A stretch of 64,000 bases of DNA, from assembly GCF_029784165.1 (NCBI RefSeq), contig NC_073696.1:434001-498000 (forward strand), read 5' to 3'. Positions 1-11,571 of the stretch are shown here, piece after piece. The notes below the pieces were generated by a model, which had not been told where the DNA came from, did no database searches, and saw only the letters and a program-made list of their open reading frames with translations. Position 1 is the first letter of the stretch. Each line of letters begins with the position of its first letter. This stretch comes from Wyeomyia smithii (taxonomy: Eukaryota > Arthropoda > Insecta > Diptera > Culicidae). Made by a program: the position numbers and the translations under genes.

Positions 1-1239
1 ACACATTTTCATTCACAATGTTTGATAGTTCAGCGTAGCTACACTGATTTCCCTATTTTTTGATGAACTAAACAAAAAAACACTTCAATTATGTAATTAA
101 TCTAGAGATAGTTGTACCTATCGTGCCCTATGCATTTGTAGATATTTCCTATCTTTGCTCAGCACGTTTACTAAGGCAAAAATCACTGGAACTGATTAAA
201 CTGCCCTAGGGCAAAAAGCTCGGTAAGGTGCTTCGGTGTACGCATTTGCTTTGTTGCCACTGAGGGAACCCTGCAAAACAGAAGAGACGTCCCTTTAAGC
301 CTGAATCAATTGAGACCGGGGAAAGACAAAAAAACCTAAAGAAATAATCAATAAATTACTATTCATCAATTGCATGAAGCGTGCTACGACTGCGTGCAAT
401 CGTCATGCAGTCGTTTTTTTTTTTTTTTTGTAGGATACTAGAGTTTTAGCCTGCAGCGTGTGGGAAGTGGTGCCGCTTTCCTAACGGAACATATTTTGAG
501 CGGCTTCTCGTGAGCGGTGATTTACTGGTCTTTCCTGCTTACAAAAAGGGACGTTGTTTGTCTTGGCTTTGAACGCGTGGGTCATGCCCGTGTACCAGAG
601 GGGTCTACAGATCGGAATTATTGTCCTTTCCAGCCTAATCCAACTGGGCCGAAGTTTTCGGCGCTCGGGACGCAAACAAAGCTCGGAGCGGTGGTTCTTC
701 TTTATCAATTACTGTTAGCTATTGTTTAGTTGTTTTACGGTTAACTTTAGCATAAGCGGATAGGGTCAGGGGCATCTCGAACAATGACGACGCTCTGTGC
801 TGGCCACAGAAGGTAGCAAAGCGGAATGCCACCGGCAATGAATTACCGTCGTTGTTGGCGCGCCACAGTTGGCTTAGGGTCTTGTTTGCAAAAAAGTTTA
901 CGGTCACTTCACTCCTGCCACAGCTGATTAGTTTGTTGCCCATTGTTTTGGCCAGTTAAATGTCTGATGGTCATGGTTTATGCTGATTGGGAGAGCTAGA
1001 TCTTGGAACGAAAATAAATCATGTTTTTTGTGATTTGTCTAGCGTGCGTATGTCAGTGCTTACAACAGAAGCAGACATCTTGTGTTTAAATACCTTCATT
1101 TGCATTATTTGGTTGTGATTTGAAGATTTTAGGGAAATTATACATGTCTTTTACGAGATTTTTACATGTTTCGCAATATCTACTATATAAAAATGGAATT
1201 CCGTAACGTTTGATCTTATTGATATTATTCCCTCCGTTT
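1..1239. other. Unassigned left flank
   Basis: No gene is recognised with confidence. The stretch from about 450 to 1060 is visibly richer in G+C than its surroundings and holds several overlapping short open frames on both strands, one of which (847-943, minus) is listed separately as a weak first-exon candidate. A 7-bp stem (cgactgc/gcagtcg) followed by a long T run lies near 385-430; in a eukaryotic nuclear context this is not read as a terminator. Confidence 0.4.
847..943 (-). CDS. Weak candidate first coding exon, unknown gene
   Basis: A minus-strand ATG at 943-941, in the context caaaacaATGGG, opens a frame of 32 codons beginning MGNKLISCGRS. It reaches a possible splice donor (gacg|gtaatt) at 847/846, leaving phase 1. 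The Met-Gly-Asn-Lys start resembles lipid-modified N-termini, but residue 6 is Ile rather than Ser/Thr, so it is not a full N-myristoylation match. No downstream exon is identified. It could equally be a chance open frame, since the frame stays open without splicing to 719. I do not recognise the protein. Confidence 0.18.
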
Positions 1240-2260
1240 CTGAGGTGTACAGTAATTATTATCATTTTGAATCGTTCTAAATCAAAAATATAAGCGGTGA
1301 CATGTAGGTTTTTTTTCATAAAAATGTTTGCCAATGTTCAGGAAAGACATTTAAGGAAAAATATTTAGTATCCGATCACTGAACCTTGAGATATTATTCA
1401 CAAAACTGCGTGAAACATGCAAAATTATGACTTTTTATACTTAATTCGTCTCCAAATAAAAATTCAAAGCGATGACTTGTGATTCTTTTTTCACTAAAAT
1501 GTTCGTTGATGTATAAGAAAGACATTTGAGGAAAAATAATAGATATCTGATTACTAAAACTCGAGATATTATTCACAAAACTACGTGAAACATGCAAAAT
1601 TATGACTTTTTAGGCTGAATTTGCCTCTAAATCAAAACCCAAAGCTGTGATTTTTTCTATAATAAATCATTCGTTGATGTTGAAGAAAGATATTTGAGGA
1701 AAAATTAATAGGTATCTGATTATTTAAACTTTAAATATTTTTCACAAAACCACATGAAAATGCAAAACCATGATATTTTAGGCTCAATTTGTCCTGCAGC
1801 TATGATATATGATTTTTTCATTAAAATATTTGTGTATGTTCAGGAATGACTTTTGAGTAAAAATAACACTATGTAAAACATGCAAAATCATGAATAGTTG
1901 GGCTCAATTTGCCTCTAAATCAAAATTCAAACCTATGATATGTAATTGTTTTTCATTGAAATGTTTGTTAATGTTCAGGAACAACATTTGGGAAATAATA
2001 ATAGGTATCTTATTGTTAAAAGTTGTTACTGTTAGATGTTACTTTAAAAACTACGTATGTTTGAAGTATGTTTGAAGTATGTTTGAATTATGTTTGAAAA
2101 TAATTTTGTGCATACAGAAAAACACATTAAAATACTCTTTTTGAATATTTGAATGCATATAATGCATTCATTCATTCATTGAGCATAAGCTTAATTCGCC
2201 TCTAAATAAAAAATCTAAGCGATGACATGTGATTTTTTTTTTCAATAAAAAGTTCGTTGT
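1240..2260. repeat. Diverged tandem repeat, unit about 160-175 bp
   Basis: The same ordered blocks recur: 'cacaaaact..gtgaaacatgcaaaat', 'cctctaaatcaaaa', 'gcgatgacatgtga' and 'atgttcgttgatgtt.agg'. The 'atgttcgt'-like block starts near 1324, 1499, 1665, 1826, 1961 and 2250, giving spacings of about 175, 166, 161, 135 and, after an unrelated insertion, 289. Copies differ by many substitutions and indels. The short frames in this interval are by-products of the repeat and are not genes. Confidence 0.8.
2055..2098. repeat. 11-bp minisatellite, 4 copies
   Basis: The unit gtatgtttgaa occurs three times exactly (2055-2087), followed by a fourth copy with one change (ttatgtttgaa, 2088-2098). It sits inside the degenerate end of the larger tandem array and probably arose by replication slippage. 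Confidence 0.9.
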
Positions 2261-2700
2261 TCCTTCAACGTCTGCAAATATTTTCCTGCAGCAAAATCCA
2301 TGTTTTGATCATGTGCGAGTTGAGCAGAAAAAAAAATACATTTTTGATGTTTTCGTAGTTTTGTGAATGGTAAACACATTACGGGATTCGATTTCCTTTT
2401 TACGTTTACCGAAACTTGGCTGTAAAAAAGGCCACATTTCATTGGTCGATTAGGAGGTGACTTAGGCATTAATTTTTATTTAATTTCTACGTAGTTTTGT
2501 GGATTAAAGCATTAACTTCCTCTCAGACGTGTTTCTTTGGACACCGAAAACATTTTCGTTATGAAAATTCACATGTTATCTTTTTAGATGTCATTATAGA
2601 GGAGAACTAAGCATGAATGGTCATTCTCAATTCTTATTACTTCGATTTCTTTCTTTCAAAAGTTACATAAAAAGAGGTTTTACTGTAAACGATTATCGAA
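2261..2700. other. AT-rich spacer, no gene seen
   Basis: The interval joins the end of the 170-bp array to the 101-bp repeat. Only short frames without motifs or splice support are present. Confidence 0.4.
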
Positions 2701-2716
2701 TATCCGAAAAATCACC

Positions 2717-2945
2717 CGAATTTGGTATATTCGGAACTGGGATGACCCCACACAACATTTTCCAGAATGGCGACTCCTGGTTTCAGGAAAATAGCCAGAA
2801 GTGGTATTTGACCAACCATTTCAATACTTCCGAAAGTGGAACACCGTACGATATTTTGATATCCGAAATGGCGACTTCCAGTTTCTGTAAAACAGCCCAA
2901 AATCACAAAATGCAATCCAATATGAGTATTTCCGTTCTGTGCGTT
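2717..2945. repeat. Direct repeat of about 101 bp, 2+ copies
   Basis: The blocks 'attcggaactggga...agaatggcgactcc' near 2726-2780 and 'ttccgaaagtggaac...gaaatggcgacttcc' near 2827-2880 align with a period of 101 (atggcgac at 2767 and at 2868). A partial third copy follows ('agtatttccgttctg', near 2925). Copies are roughly 70% alike by eye. The 119-codon frame across it (2613-2972) is explained by this repeat and has no protein features. Confidence 0.65.
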
Positions 2946-3117
2946 CTCAGAATATTAAAGTACTTAAAGTGATGATGGACGTATAAGATGTGAAATATTT
3001 TTGAAGTAAGTTGTGCTAATATTGCAATGAATTATAAAAAATAATTCCTAATTTTGAAGCCTTTGATCCCGAGCATCGCCGGGAACGTTCAACTAGTATT
3101 CCATAAAATTGAAAAAT

Positions 3118-3134
3118 ATCGAGTCGGTAATATT
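3118..3134. repeat. Left 17-bp target-site duplication
   Basis: The sequence atcgagtcggtaatatt is repeated exactly at 8594-8610, just after the A-rich 3' tail of the Jockey-like element. A perfect 17-bp direct repeat at both ends fits target-primed insertion of a non-LTR retrotransposon. Confidence 0.75.
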
Positions 3135-4148
3135 TTCATTTTCATTTTTCATTTTCGGGTACAGAAGGGGGCCGCAGGGCCAAGTCTCCAGTGTTTAAAC
3201 ACTTTCCATGCTGTATCAGTGGAGAGATTAGATTTGGCATCGCAGCATAGTAACCCGAGAGGTCAAATAAATTCTGCGTTGGAATGCCGTATAGTAAGAC
3301 AAGGTTGAATATAGGGGATAGTCGAAGAGAACAGTGATAGTAGTTGCAGAAAGGTGCATGAAAAGAAAAAAAGAATTGTTGTAACTGTGGTTGATGTTAA
3401 TAAATTTCGTCCACTTGTAATATATGTATATAATATTTGTCTTGTATGCCGGTCTGCGTCCAGGGCCTCTCAAGGCAACCCCTCCCAACCGCACATATAT
3501 TTAAATATTTTTACTCATTAAAACTCTTGTCAGATGAAACATTTGATAAATAGTAATAACAATAGTAATAGTAAGTTGCTTTTTTACATACCTGCTGTGC
3601 CTTAATCCTTTACGTACCCCGTTTTATGTTTCGAAAATTAGAAGTGGTGACTCGATGTCGGCCATTTTTGGATTCAATGAGGTTTCACTTTAATCACTCT
3701 TTTATTAACCTTTGTTTGATTGTATTCCTCAGGGTAATTGCTTGATTCTTTGTTTGCTCTAATTCTTGATTTTTCTCGCATATTTTTTTAAAAAAAAGAG
3801 GAAACTGGATTAATAATTTGGTTTGAACAATAAAAATTAATGTAAATAAGTCTGAATTACGATCGCGCATATATCTAACTACTGGTTGAGCGTTGGCTTT
3901 GAGAAAGTTGATAACGCAATCTTTACAGTGCGTCTTGAGCTGCCCGACAGATCAGACGTGTTTTCGGTTGCTTGTGGACTGGTCTTTGACTGCCTATAGC
4001 TTCAAAGTTTGTGTTTTGTCAGTGTGTCTTTTAAAGATTACCTGGTAGTTAACTTTAATCAGTCTTTCTTTCTCAAGACTACCTATTTCTTTCTTTCTCA
4101 ATACTTGCAATTTGATATTATTCTCGAACTTTTTTCGTATCACCTGAA

Positions 4149-5456
4149 ATGGCAGGTTGAAAAAAGAAACCACGCATCGCTACGGGGAGGGAAAGAGAGG
4201 CATCTCTTTCTGAAACTAGCTTATGCAGTGAAAATTTATATGATATTCTGCCTGAGCAAGAAGCTGGCGAAATTGAAATGTTCGAAAGTAAAATTATTCA
4301 AAGTGAAATTTCTGTAAAAAAGGAGAAAATTCCACCTATTGTGGTAACTATTGCTTCTGAATTTAATATTTTTAAAAGAGAACTTTCTACGTTTCTCTCC
4401 GACGTCAAAGTTACTTATCAAATTGGCCGAAGAGGCGAATGCCGTTTACTGGCCCAAACATTGAAAGATTGGAATCGTCTTATTCAGTATTTAACTGAAA
4501 AGATGTATAAATTTTTTACATATGATACGAAGAGCGCCAAGCCGTTCAAGGTCGTATTGAAAGGTCTCACCAACGATCAAACCGTTGATGAGATCGAAAT
4601 TACTTTGAGAGAATTACTTGGTATAGCCCCTACCCAAGTTATTCTGATGAAACATAAATCACGAGGCGAAAACAGTTAGCGAACTGGAATTTCCCTTGTA
4701 AATTATTTAATTCATTTTAACCGCAGTGAGGTTAATAACTTAAATTTTTTTGAAAAAGCACATGCTTTATATAACGTGCGTGTAAAATGGGAATTATATC
4801 GAAAGTTTGGCGGAGGTGAAAAGCATATCACCCAATGCCGTGTTTGCCAACGTTATGGCCATGGTTCAAAGTTTTGTAACATGGACAAAAAATGCCTCAT
4901 TTGTGGAGACTCTTCTCACAAAAAGGACACATGTCCTGTGAAAGAGAGTAAAAATTTTCGCTGTGCGAATTGTAACGGCAACCATATGTGGAATTTTTAT
5001 CAATGCCCAGCCCGTTTAGCAATTGTTAAGGCAAGGCAAGGTAAACAAAATTCAAAACAAACTTCAAAACAAAATTCTCCAAGCGTACCAGTGACGCATA
5101 GTTTACCTACTCCTTTGCATACCCGTTTAACTTATGCACAGGTTACAGGTAGTTCGAACATTATACCGCCTAGTGTTGGTAGTTCGAAAATGACCGTTAT
5201 TATGGGTAAGCGAAACACGCTATAAAATAATTGTACACCTATTACTCCAGCTAATATTGCTGCCGAAAATATTTTTTCTAATGTCAACTGCCTGGGGCCT
5301 ATTACGGCAGGTAAACTTTCTTTTTTGCAACAGGCAATGTTCGATCTTATGTACGCCATGTTGCAGGCAAAACCAATGTTTGAAGCCATTCAAATAGGCA
5401 CAAATTTTACTATTAAAATTGTTTCTAATTTAAAATTTAGCAATGATTTTAAATAA
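4149..5456 (+). pseudogene. Jockey ORF1 (gag-like nucleic-acid-binding protein), three stops
   Basis: One reading frame runs from ATG at 4149 to TAA at 5454-5456, interrupted by TGA at 4158, TAG at 4677 and TAA at 5223. Apart from these it is continuous over 436 codons, the usual length for Jockey ORF1. The C-terminal half carries three zinc knuckles: CRVCQRYGHGSKFC and CLICGDSSHKKDTC (both CX2CX4HX4C), then CANCNGNHMWNFYQC, a variant spacing. In active relatives this protein coats the element RNA and takes it to the nucleus. The end of the frame overlaps the ORF2 start by 14 bp (ORF2 ATG at 5443). Since only three codons break it, the copy is old but not ancient. Confidence 0.85.
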
Positions 5457-7890
5457 AACAATTAAAATATTAAATTGGAATGCTCGCTCATTGAAGGCCA
5501 ATGAGAATGAGCTTTTTAATTTTTTAACAGTAAATAATGTGCATATTGCAATTATTACTGAAACACTTTTGAAACCTAACATAAAATTAAAATATGATCC
5601 CAATTACGTGGTTCATAGATATGATAGGATTCAGGGTTCCGGCGGTGGAGTTGCAATCGTTATTCATCGCCGAATCAAACATCGTGCTCTTCCCCATCTT
5701 GAGACGAAAGTTATTGAAACTTTGGGAATTGAAGTTCAAACTGAACTTGGGATTTCATTTATTGCCGCAGCATATTTACCATTTCAATGCACACGCGAGC
5801 ACAAAAATTATTTTAAAGGTGATTTACAAAAACTCACCAGAAATCGCTCGAATTTTTTTATAATCGGCGATTTTAACGCTAAACATCGATCATGGAATAA
5901 TTCTCAAAGTAATTCCAATGGTAAAATTTTATTCAATGATTGTTCTCCAGGATACTATTCTATTTTGTCTCCGAATAGTCCTACATGCTTTTCTTCTCTA
6001 AGAAACCCTTCAACAATTGATTTGGTGCTAACAGATCAAAGTCATGTATGTAGTGATTTGATCACACATGCTGACTTTGATTCTGACCATCTTCCAATTA
6101 CTTTTTCCTTATCACATGAATCAATTTTAAACCCTATGAGCTCTGTTTTTAATTATAACAAGGCTAATTGGAAAAGATACAAAACTCATATTGAGAGAAA
6201 TTTCAATAATGAGCTTGATTTGCAAAACGAAGTGAATATTGATTCCGCTTTGGAAGCATTAAAATGTGCAATTGTTGATGCCAGGAATTATTCTGTTCCA
6301 AAGGCTCAAATGAAATTTGATTCACCAATAATTGACGAAAATCTTCAACTTCTAATTCGTTTGAAAAATGTCCGCAGACATCAATATCAACGTTCTCGTG
6401 ACCCTGTTTTAAAACTATTTATAAAGATTTACAGAAAGAGATTAAACATAGATTTACTCTTCTGAGAAATCAAAATTTTGAGACTAAAGTTGAAAAATTG
6501 AAACCATATTCAAAACCTTTTTGGAAGCTGTCGAAGATTCTTAAGAAACCTTCAAAGCCTATTCCATAACTCAAATTTGAATTTTGTGAGTCCAATTGAA
6601 AATGAAGTCACACGTCAATTTGATTTAATTTCTTCCCAGAATTTTTTACCTGCAGTAATAATTGAAACTAACTTAAATAAGTTCAAATTGCATATTTTCC
6701 CAAATTATGGAAAAATGCAAAAATTACTCCAATTTTAAAACCGGATAAGAAACCAGCTGAAGTTTCAAGTTATCGACCAATCAGTTTGCTTTCTTCAATA
6801 AGTAAACTGTTTGAGAGAATTATTCTTAACAGAATGATGTCACACATCAACGAAAATTCAATTTTTGCAAGTGAACAGTGTGGATTTCGCCATGGGCATT
6901 CCACAACTCATCAATTGCTCAGAGTTACTAATATGATACGAGCTAACAAATCTGAAGGTTATTCCACTGGAGCTGCTCTTTTAGACATAGAAAAAGCATT
7001 CGACAGTGTTTGGCATAAAGGTTTGATTGCGAAATTGCAAACTTTTAATTTTCCAATTTTCCTAATCAAAATTTTAAAAAATTATCTCACTGATCGAACT
7101 CTGCAGGTTGTCAGAATTCAAAATCTGATAGATTTCCTGTCAGAGCAGGTGTACCTCAAGCTTCAGTCTTGGGTCCAGTCCTGTACAATATATTCACTTC
7201 AGATCTTCCTGATTTGCCTCCAGGATGCACAAAGTCATTGTTCTGCGATGACACAAGCATTTCCGTAAACGGAAAAAGTCTTCGTGTCATATGCAGCCGA
7301 TTGCAGAAAAGTTTTGATATTTTTCTTCCTACTTGCAAAAGTGGAAAATCTCTCCCAATGCTTCTAAAACTCAAATGATAATTTTTCCGCATAAGCCTAG
7401 GGCTTCTTTCCTCAAGCCAAACAATAATCACGTTGTCAAGATGAATGGGGTTATTTTAAGTTGGTCCGACAAGGTTAAGTACTTGGGACTAATTTATGAT
7501 AAAAAACTTATTTTCAAAGAGCACATTGAGAGTATACAAGCCAAGTGCATCAAATATACGAGATGTTTATATCCTCTCATTAACAGGAATTCTAAACTTT
7601 GTTTAAAGGACAAACTTTTGATTTACAAACAAATTTTTAGACCAGCAATGCTTTATGCTGTACCGATCTGGTCAAGTTGCTGTTCAACAAGAAAGAAAAC
7701 GCTCCAAAGAAATCAGAATAAAATTCTGAAAATGATTTTGAAGCGTCCTCCTTGGTTTGGTACACTCGAATTACATAGACTTACTGGTGTTGAACCATTA
7801 GAAGCTATGTCAAATAAAATTATTAACAATTTTCGACAAAAATCGTTGCAATCCTCAATTGCTACGATAAGCTCTCTTTATAGCCAATAA
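5443..7890 (+). pseudogene. Jockey ORF2 (endonuclease-reverse transcriptase), broken
   Basis: The first 340 codons (to 6465) are open. They hold the apurinic endonuclease domain: NWNARSL near the start, ITETLL, SGGGVAI, GDFNAKHRSW and DSDHLPI, all with the expected catalytic residues. The frame then shifts near 6425, and sequence seems missing near 6570 and near 6690. The second gap removes the RT fingers block that normally carries a PG.DGI motif. RT resumes as FPKLWKNAKITPILKPDKKP and YRPISLLSSISK (about 6699-6810). It keeps palm motif A (LLDIEKAFDSVWH, near 6980) and motif C as FCDDTSI (near 7235; relatives have an alanine where this has cysteine), with further frame changes near 7140 and 7345. 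The last 180 codons (to 7890) contain KVKYLG and the thumb/C-terminal region. Nicking and copying functions are inferred from the family. Confidence 0.88.
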
Positions 7891-8593
7891 GTTAGCAATT
7901 AAGTTAGTTGTAAGTTTATTTCCCCTTTTCTGACAAGTAGGTTTAAATCCCTACGAATGATAAGTCCTAAATTCGAAAGCAAACAAATCCTAACAATTGA
8001 AATTACAAATTTCTAACAGTGTTGAGAAGTCACCATTTGTGATTGGACACACATACTCATTATTTACTAATATTCATCATAAATACTTAAGCAATCTTTT
8101 GATTACTATACCAAATTCCTTTACTGAGCCCTCTCGGCACCTCAGAAGAAAGCATGTCTTAGTTGTTACAATAGTCAATTAAAACTGCTCAATCCGTAAA
8201 AGACGAGATCAATCAATCTGTCCTTTTATCAAAGTGTTAAATGATTCAAGCATTCCACCCAATCATTATCATTAACATTCAACTTCGTCTTATTACGGCC
8301 GTTACAATGAAATATTCTAATGAGCTTTATAGACATTTAAAATTATTTACAATGATCATGCTGTATGCAGTATTAGGTTAAGTTTTATTGCTTCTTTATT
8401 TTGATTACAAAGAAAAGCCCATCAAAGTATTTTCAAAGAACGTTTGAGGTGTTTTGCAACTAGCATCTGGCCTTATTTGCATGAATCTATCTTGTATAAT
8501 ACATAACCGAAGAGGATTTTAGTTTACGAATTTAAACCAGATATTACTAATTGCAAAACCGTCAAGCCCCTCAACTTAGGAGAGGGAAAAAAC
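7891..8593 (+). other. 3' UTR and tail of the Jockey-like element
   Basis: Non-coding and AT-rich. It ends in an inverted repeat (cccctc...gagggg type, near 8566-8586) and an A run that abuts the right copy of the 17-bp duplication. Such a hairpin plus tail is where the element's reverse transcriptase would start copying. Confidence 0.6.
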
Positions 8594-8610
8594 ATCGAGT
8601 CGGTAATATT
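8594..8610. repeat. Right 17-bp target-site duplication
   Basis: Exact copy of 3118-3134, immediately after the A-rich tail. Confidence 0.75.
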
Positions 8611-11317
8611 CCCAGCAATACCATATAAATTTCAGTCCTTTAGTGTAGAAATCCTAGAGATTAACAATTTTTATTTTCGAGTCATTTCCAAATTTTATTA
8701 TTTTGGTTCAATAGTTTCCATGCCTTTTTTGTGAAATTTCGAGTCCAAATCTTCATGTTTCATAATTATTGATGAACACTGAAACATTTTTAAATTTATT
8801 ATGCTACTTTTGTACATGAAACACCTATACAATCAATCTTATGGGTTATTCGGCGGCGTGTGCAAAAACAATCATGCAGACACGCAATTCGTTTTTAGTT
8901 TCCGCACAATTAACAGCTGTGAAACGATAAATGCAGAAATGATTATCATCATTTATTATAACACCATGTAGCGAAAACCCTGCATGCGCAACACGATTTG
9001 ACACCTCACAGATATATTCATTCAGTGATGTTCATGGAAGCAAACCCATCCAACTATGTAAAACCATTACAAGAAACCCGCTCGGTTTTTTCCTCAATCA
9101 CCACTGCCTATGTTGCCATTTAATCGCCGTTAGCTGCATGACCTGAATCCGTTTTATTGTCTGATTCATGCTCATGCCAAATTACCAAGCTGATAAATCA
9201 AAATTATCACTCACATTCAACTCCACTCAAACAAATCACAACCGACGGTTAAACAACGCAACAAAGAACTTGTCGAAATATTAATTCGACAGAAGTTATG
9301 AAACGTGTTATTGCGAGCGGAAAAAGAAATGCAAACCAAAATCCGATTGATTATCCTCCGATCGAAAAAAGAGCACTTTTTCCGAAAAATTAATCGTTTT
9401 TTTGTTGTTGTCGGAAATCAACCCCTTAAATTTGTAGCACACCCGTGTGTCTGCCGACAAACTCACAAATCCGTCCGCTTTGCGCCTACCGAACCGATGC
9501 AATCCGTACACGGAAAGGGGTGGTGGAGAATAATCATAGTAAAGTGAAGTGATCATCACCCTCAAGCGACGGCCACGCGAAGTAATTTTCGACAGGAAGC
9601 GAAATAAGCCAAACAATCGTGTTACGATACTATAGTATTATTACACTATCACTTTGCGTAGCGATCTGTGGCACATTTCGAACGAAAACGAGTGTGCAAA
9701 CCAGACAGACTTCAAACGATAGCTGGAAAGGATCAGCGGCGCGAGTAGAGATGACGATCACTTTCCATTTCAAGCTGAAACTACACCACGAGACAAGTAT
9801 GTAAATGTTAAAACGCTGAAAGCGTGAATCAAGTCTGCCATGAATTTTCATTGTGCACGTCAAAACATTTTCCCTGTCTTTGATAGGTTTCTGCTACACC
9901 AACGACGATACATTTGCCCAATCATGTTAGGCAACACGTGCGTTTGTTTGTGAGTGTACTAGGGATAGGAAAATGAGAAAATTACACTAAACAGTTCAAT
10001 CGCTAGAGATTGCGCGAACGATGAAAGTTGAGCAATTATCATAAAATTATGATCGATTGCTGCCAATATTGAAGACATCTCTCTTATACCATTTGCTGTG
10101 CTGCCACCGGAAAAGTGATGAGCCTGCAAATCTCTTAAGGCTACCTGTGCCAAGCAGCCGGCAGGTGAAAGAAGCACCGTGAATATAAGATCATAAAAAA
10201 CCGAACCGCAGATATGTTGAGCAGTTCGGATGAATCTTCAGGTTCGTAACAGTAGCTCGAAAGTTTTTATTTTTAAGTAAGAAAAAAGATTTTCCGACTT
10301 TTGCAGCTACACAATTTTTTGTTGATTTAGAGCATGATAAATAAATTAATTAGAGCTTGCTCAGCAGGTTACAACCTGAGCAATCTGTTAACGCTAATTT
10401 ATTGCCATTTATCTAAATTGTCGTGTACTTCAAAAATGTAAAGAAAAACATCTTTCACGGCACTATCTTCCTTATAATAACAATACATTTCCACAATAAT
10501 TCATATCAACATGTTTGCTTTACCCATATCTAAGTAAACTTCACCTCACCACTTTTATTTATGTCGCAAAATTCATGACTTACATGGAATTAAATTTTTT
10601 TAAGGTTATTTCTATTTTGGTACATTCGGTCACGGTGTCTAAAACCGAAAATACCATACTAGACTTACTTGTCGGAAATTAATTTTAATACGCAAGCTTC
10701 AGTTTGTAGTCTGTACCTTGCTGATAAGTGAAAGTGGAAAATATAACTAAATTGAAAATTGATGCGAAGTACGTGTATCGAAATATTGTCGTCGCAGGTC
10801 TTCTCCTGACGATGACTGAAGGACAGCACCCCATAGCGCGAAGCGTTGCACGTTTTCAAAGCTCGCATGGTGTTAACGCGCTTCGTAACCGATGGGGTAT
10901 CAGGATGAGGAAGTAGCTGCTGGCAGCTGGTTGCGATTGCCCATCGATGATGGCGATGATGGTGTTTATGAAGGCGGTAGCGATGATCGCGAAATGGCTA
11001 ATGGTGGACGACGGATTGCCGTCAAGCATAGCATGAAATGACGTTCCACGGTGGAAGATAGCCAATTCGCGTGTGGCAACGTGCAAGTTCACTGCACTTC
11101 AATTCCGTCTGCTGAGACGATGGTATTTGCATCTTTGTTTTTTTTTTCAATGAATAATCCCGTTCACATGCGCGTTGAGTTTTAAGCGATCATATTGCGG
11201 CAAGTAATGATTTTAATGTTAATGTTATGTATGTAAGATTATACATTACATAAAAACAATGTATAATTTTTATATAAAGCAAAACTTGCTAATAGAAGCA
11301 AACTCAACATTGGACTT
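8611..11317. other. Non-coding spacer, no supported gene
   Basis: Several open frames of 60-100 codons occur near 9300-9860, 9960-10180 and 10660-11090, but they overlap in opposite directions, mostly lack ATG starts and show no motifs. The segment 9640-9790 ends in a donor-like gtatgt and could be an untranslated first exon, but nothing else supports that. Confidence 0.4.
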
Positions 11318-11325
11318 GAAATACT

Positions 11326-11563
11326 CAGTGGCGTCGGGTCCACCTGTGCAACATGTGCACTGCACAGGTACCTTATTCCCTAATATCCGAGCATATGCGA
11401 TTATCGAAATATAATAACCTATAAAAACAAGTAGCATACTAGTGAAACCCTACAATTTAAAGCATAAAACACCTTAGTTTGATTATCTTATTTCATTTGA
11501 GGAAAAATAACTTGAATAAATGTTTGGTGCACATGTGACGAAATCAGCCACGCGACGCCTCTG
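11326..11563. mobile_element. hAT-type MITE, 238 bp
   Basis: The ends are cagtggcgtcg and, in reverse complement, cagaggcgtcg (10 of 11 identical). The element is flanked on both sides by the 8-bp direct repeat gaaatact (11318-11325 and 11564-11571). An 8-bp duplication with CAGTGGCG-type termini is the signature of the hAT superfamily. There is no transposase frame, so this is a non-autonomous copy. Confidence 0.88.
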
Positions 11564-11571
11564 GAAATACT

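Larger units (their letters stand above)
3135..8593 (+). mobile_element. Jockey-clade non-LTR retrotransposon, defective
   Basis: This 5.46-kb insertion lies between perfect 17-bp direct repeats. It has a long 5' leader (3135-4148), a gag-like ORF1 with zinc knuckles, an overlapping ORF2 with apurinic endonuclease and reverse transcriptase, a 3' UTR of about 700 bp, and a short hairpin (cccctcaacttaggagaggg) followed by an A run at 8587-8592. ORF order, endonuclease type, lack of LTRs and the CCHC knuckles are those of the Jockey clade. ORF1 has three in-frame stops and ORF2 has frameshifts and internal deletions, so the copy cannot move on its own. The 5' boundary rests on the direct repeat only; the first 700 bp might include an older insertion. 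Confidence 0.85.

Noticed and set aside
385..432. Stem followed by a long T run, resembling a bacterial terminator
   Set aside because: The window is eukaryotic nuclear DNA, the stem is only 7 bp, and T runs are common throughout.
1086..2075. Open frames of 60-80 codons
   Set aside because: They fall wholly inside the 170-bp tandem array and follow its repeats.
9619..9804. 61-codon frame with a signal-peptide-like start
   Set aside because: It begins with GTG, not ATG, and has no acceptor upstream that would make it an internal exon.
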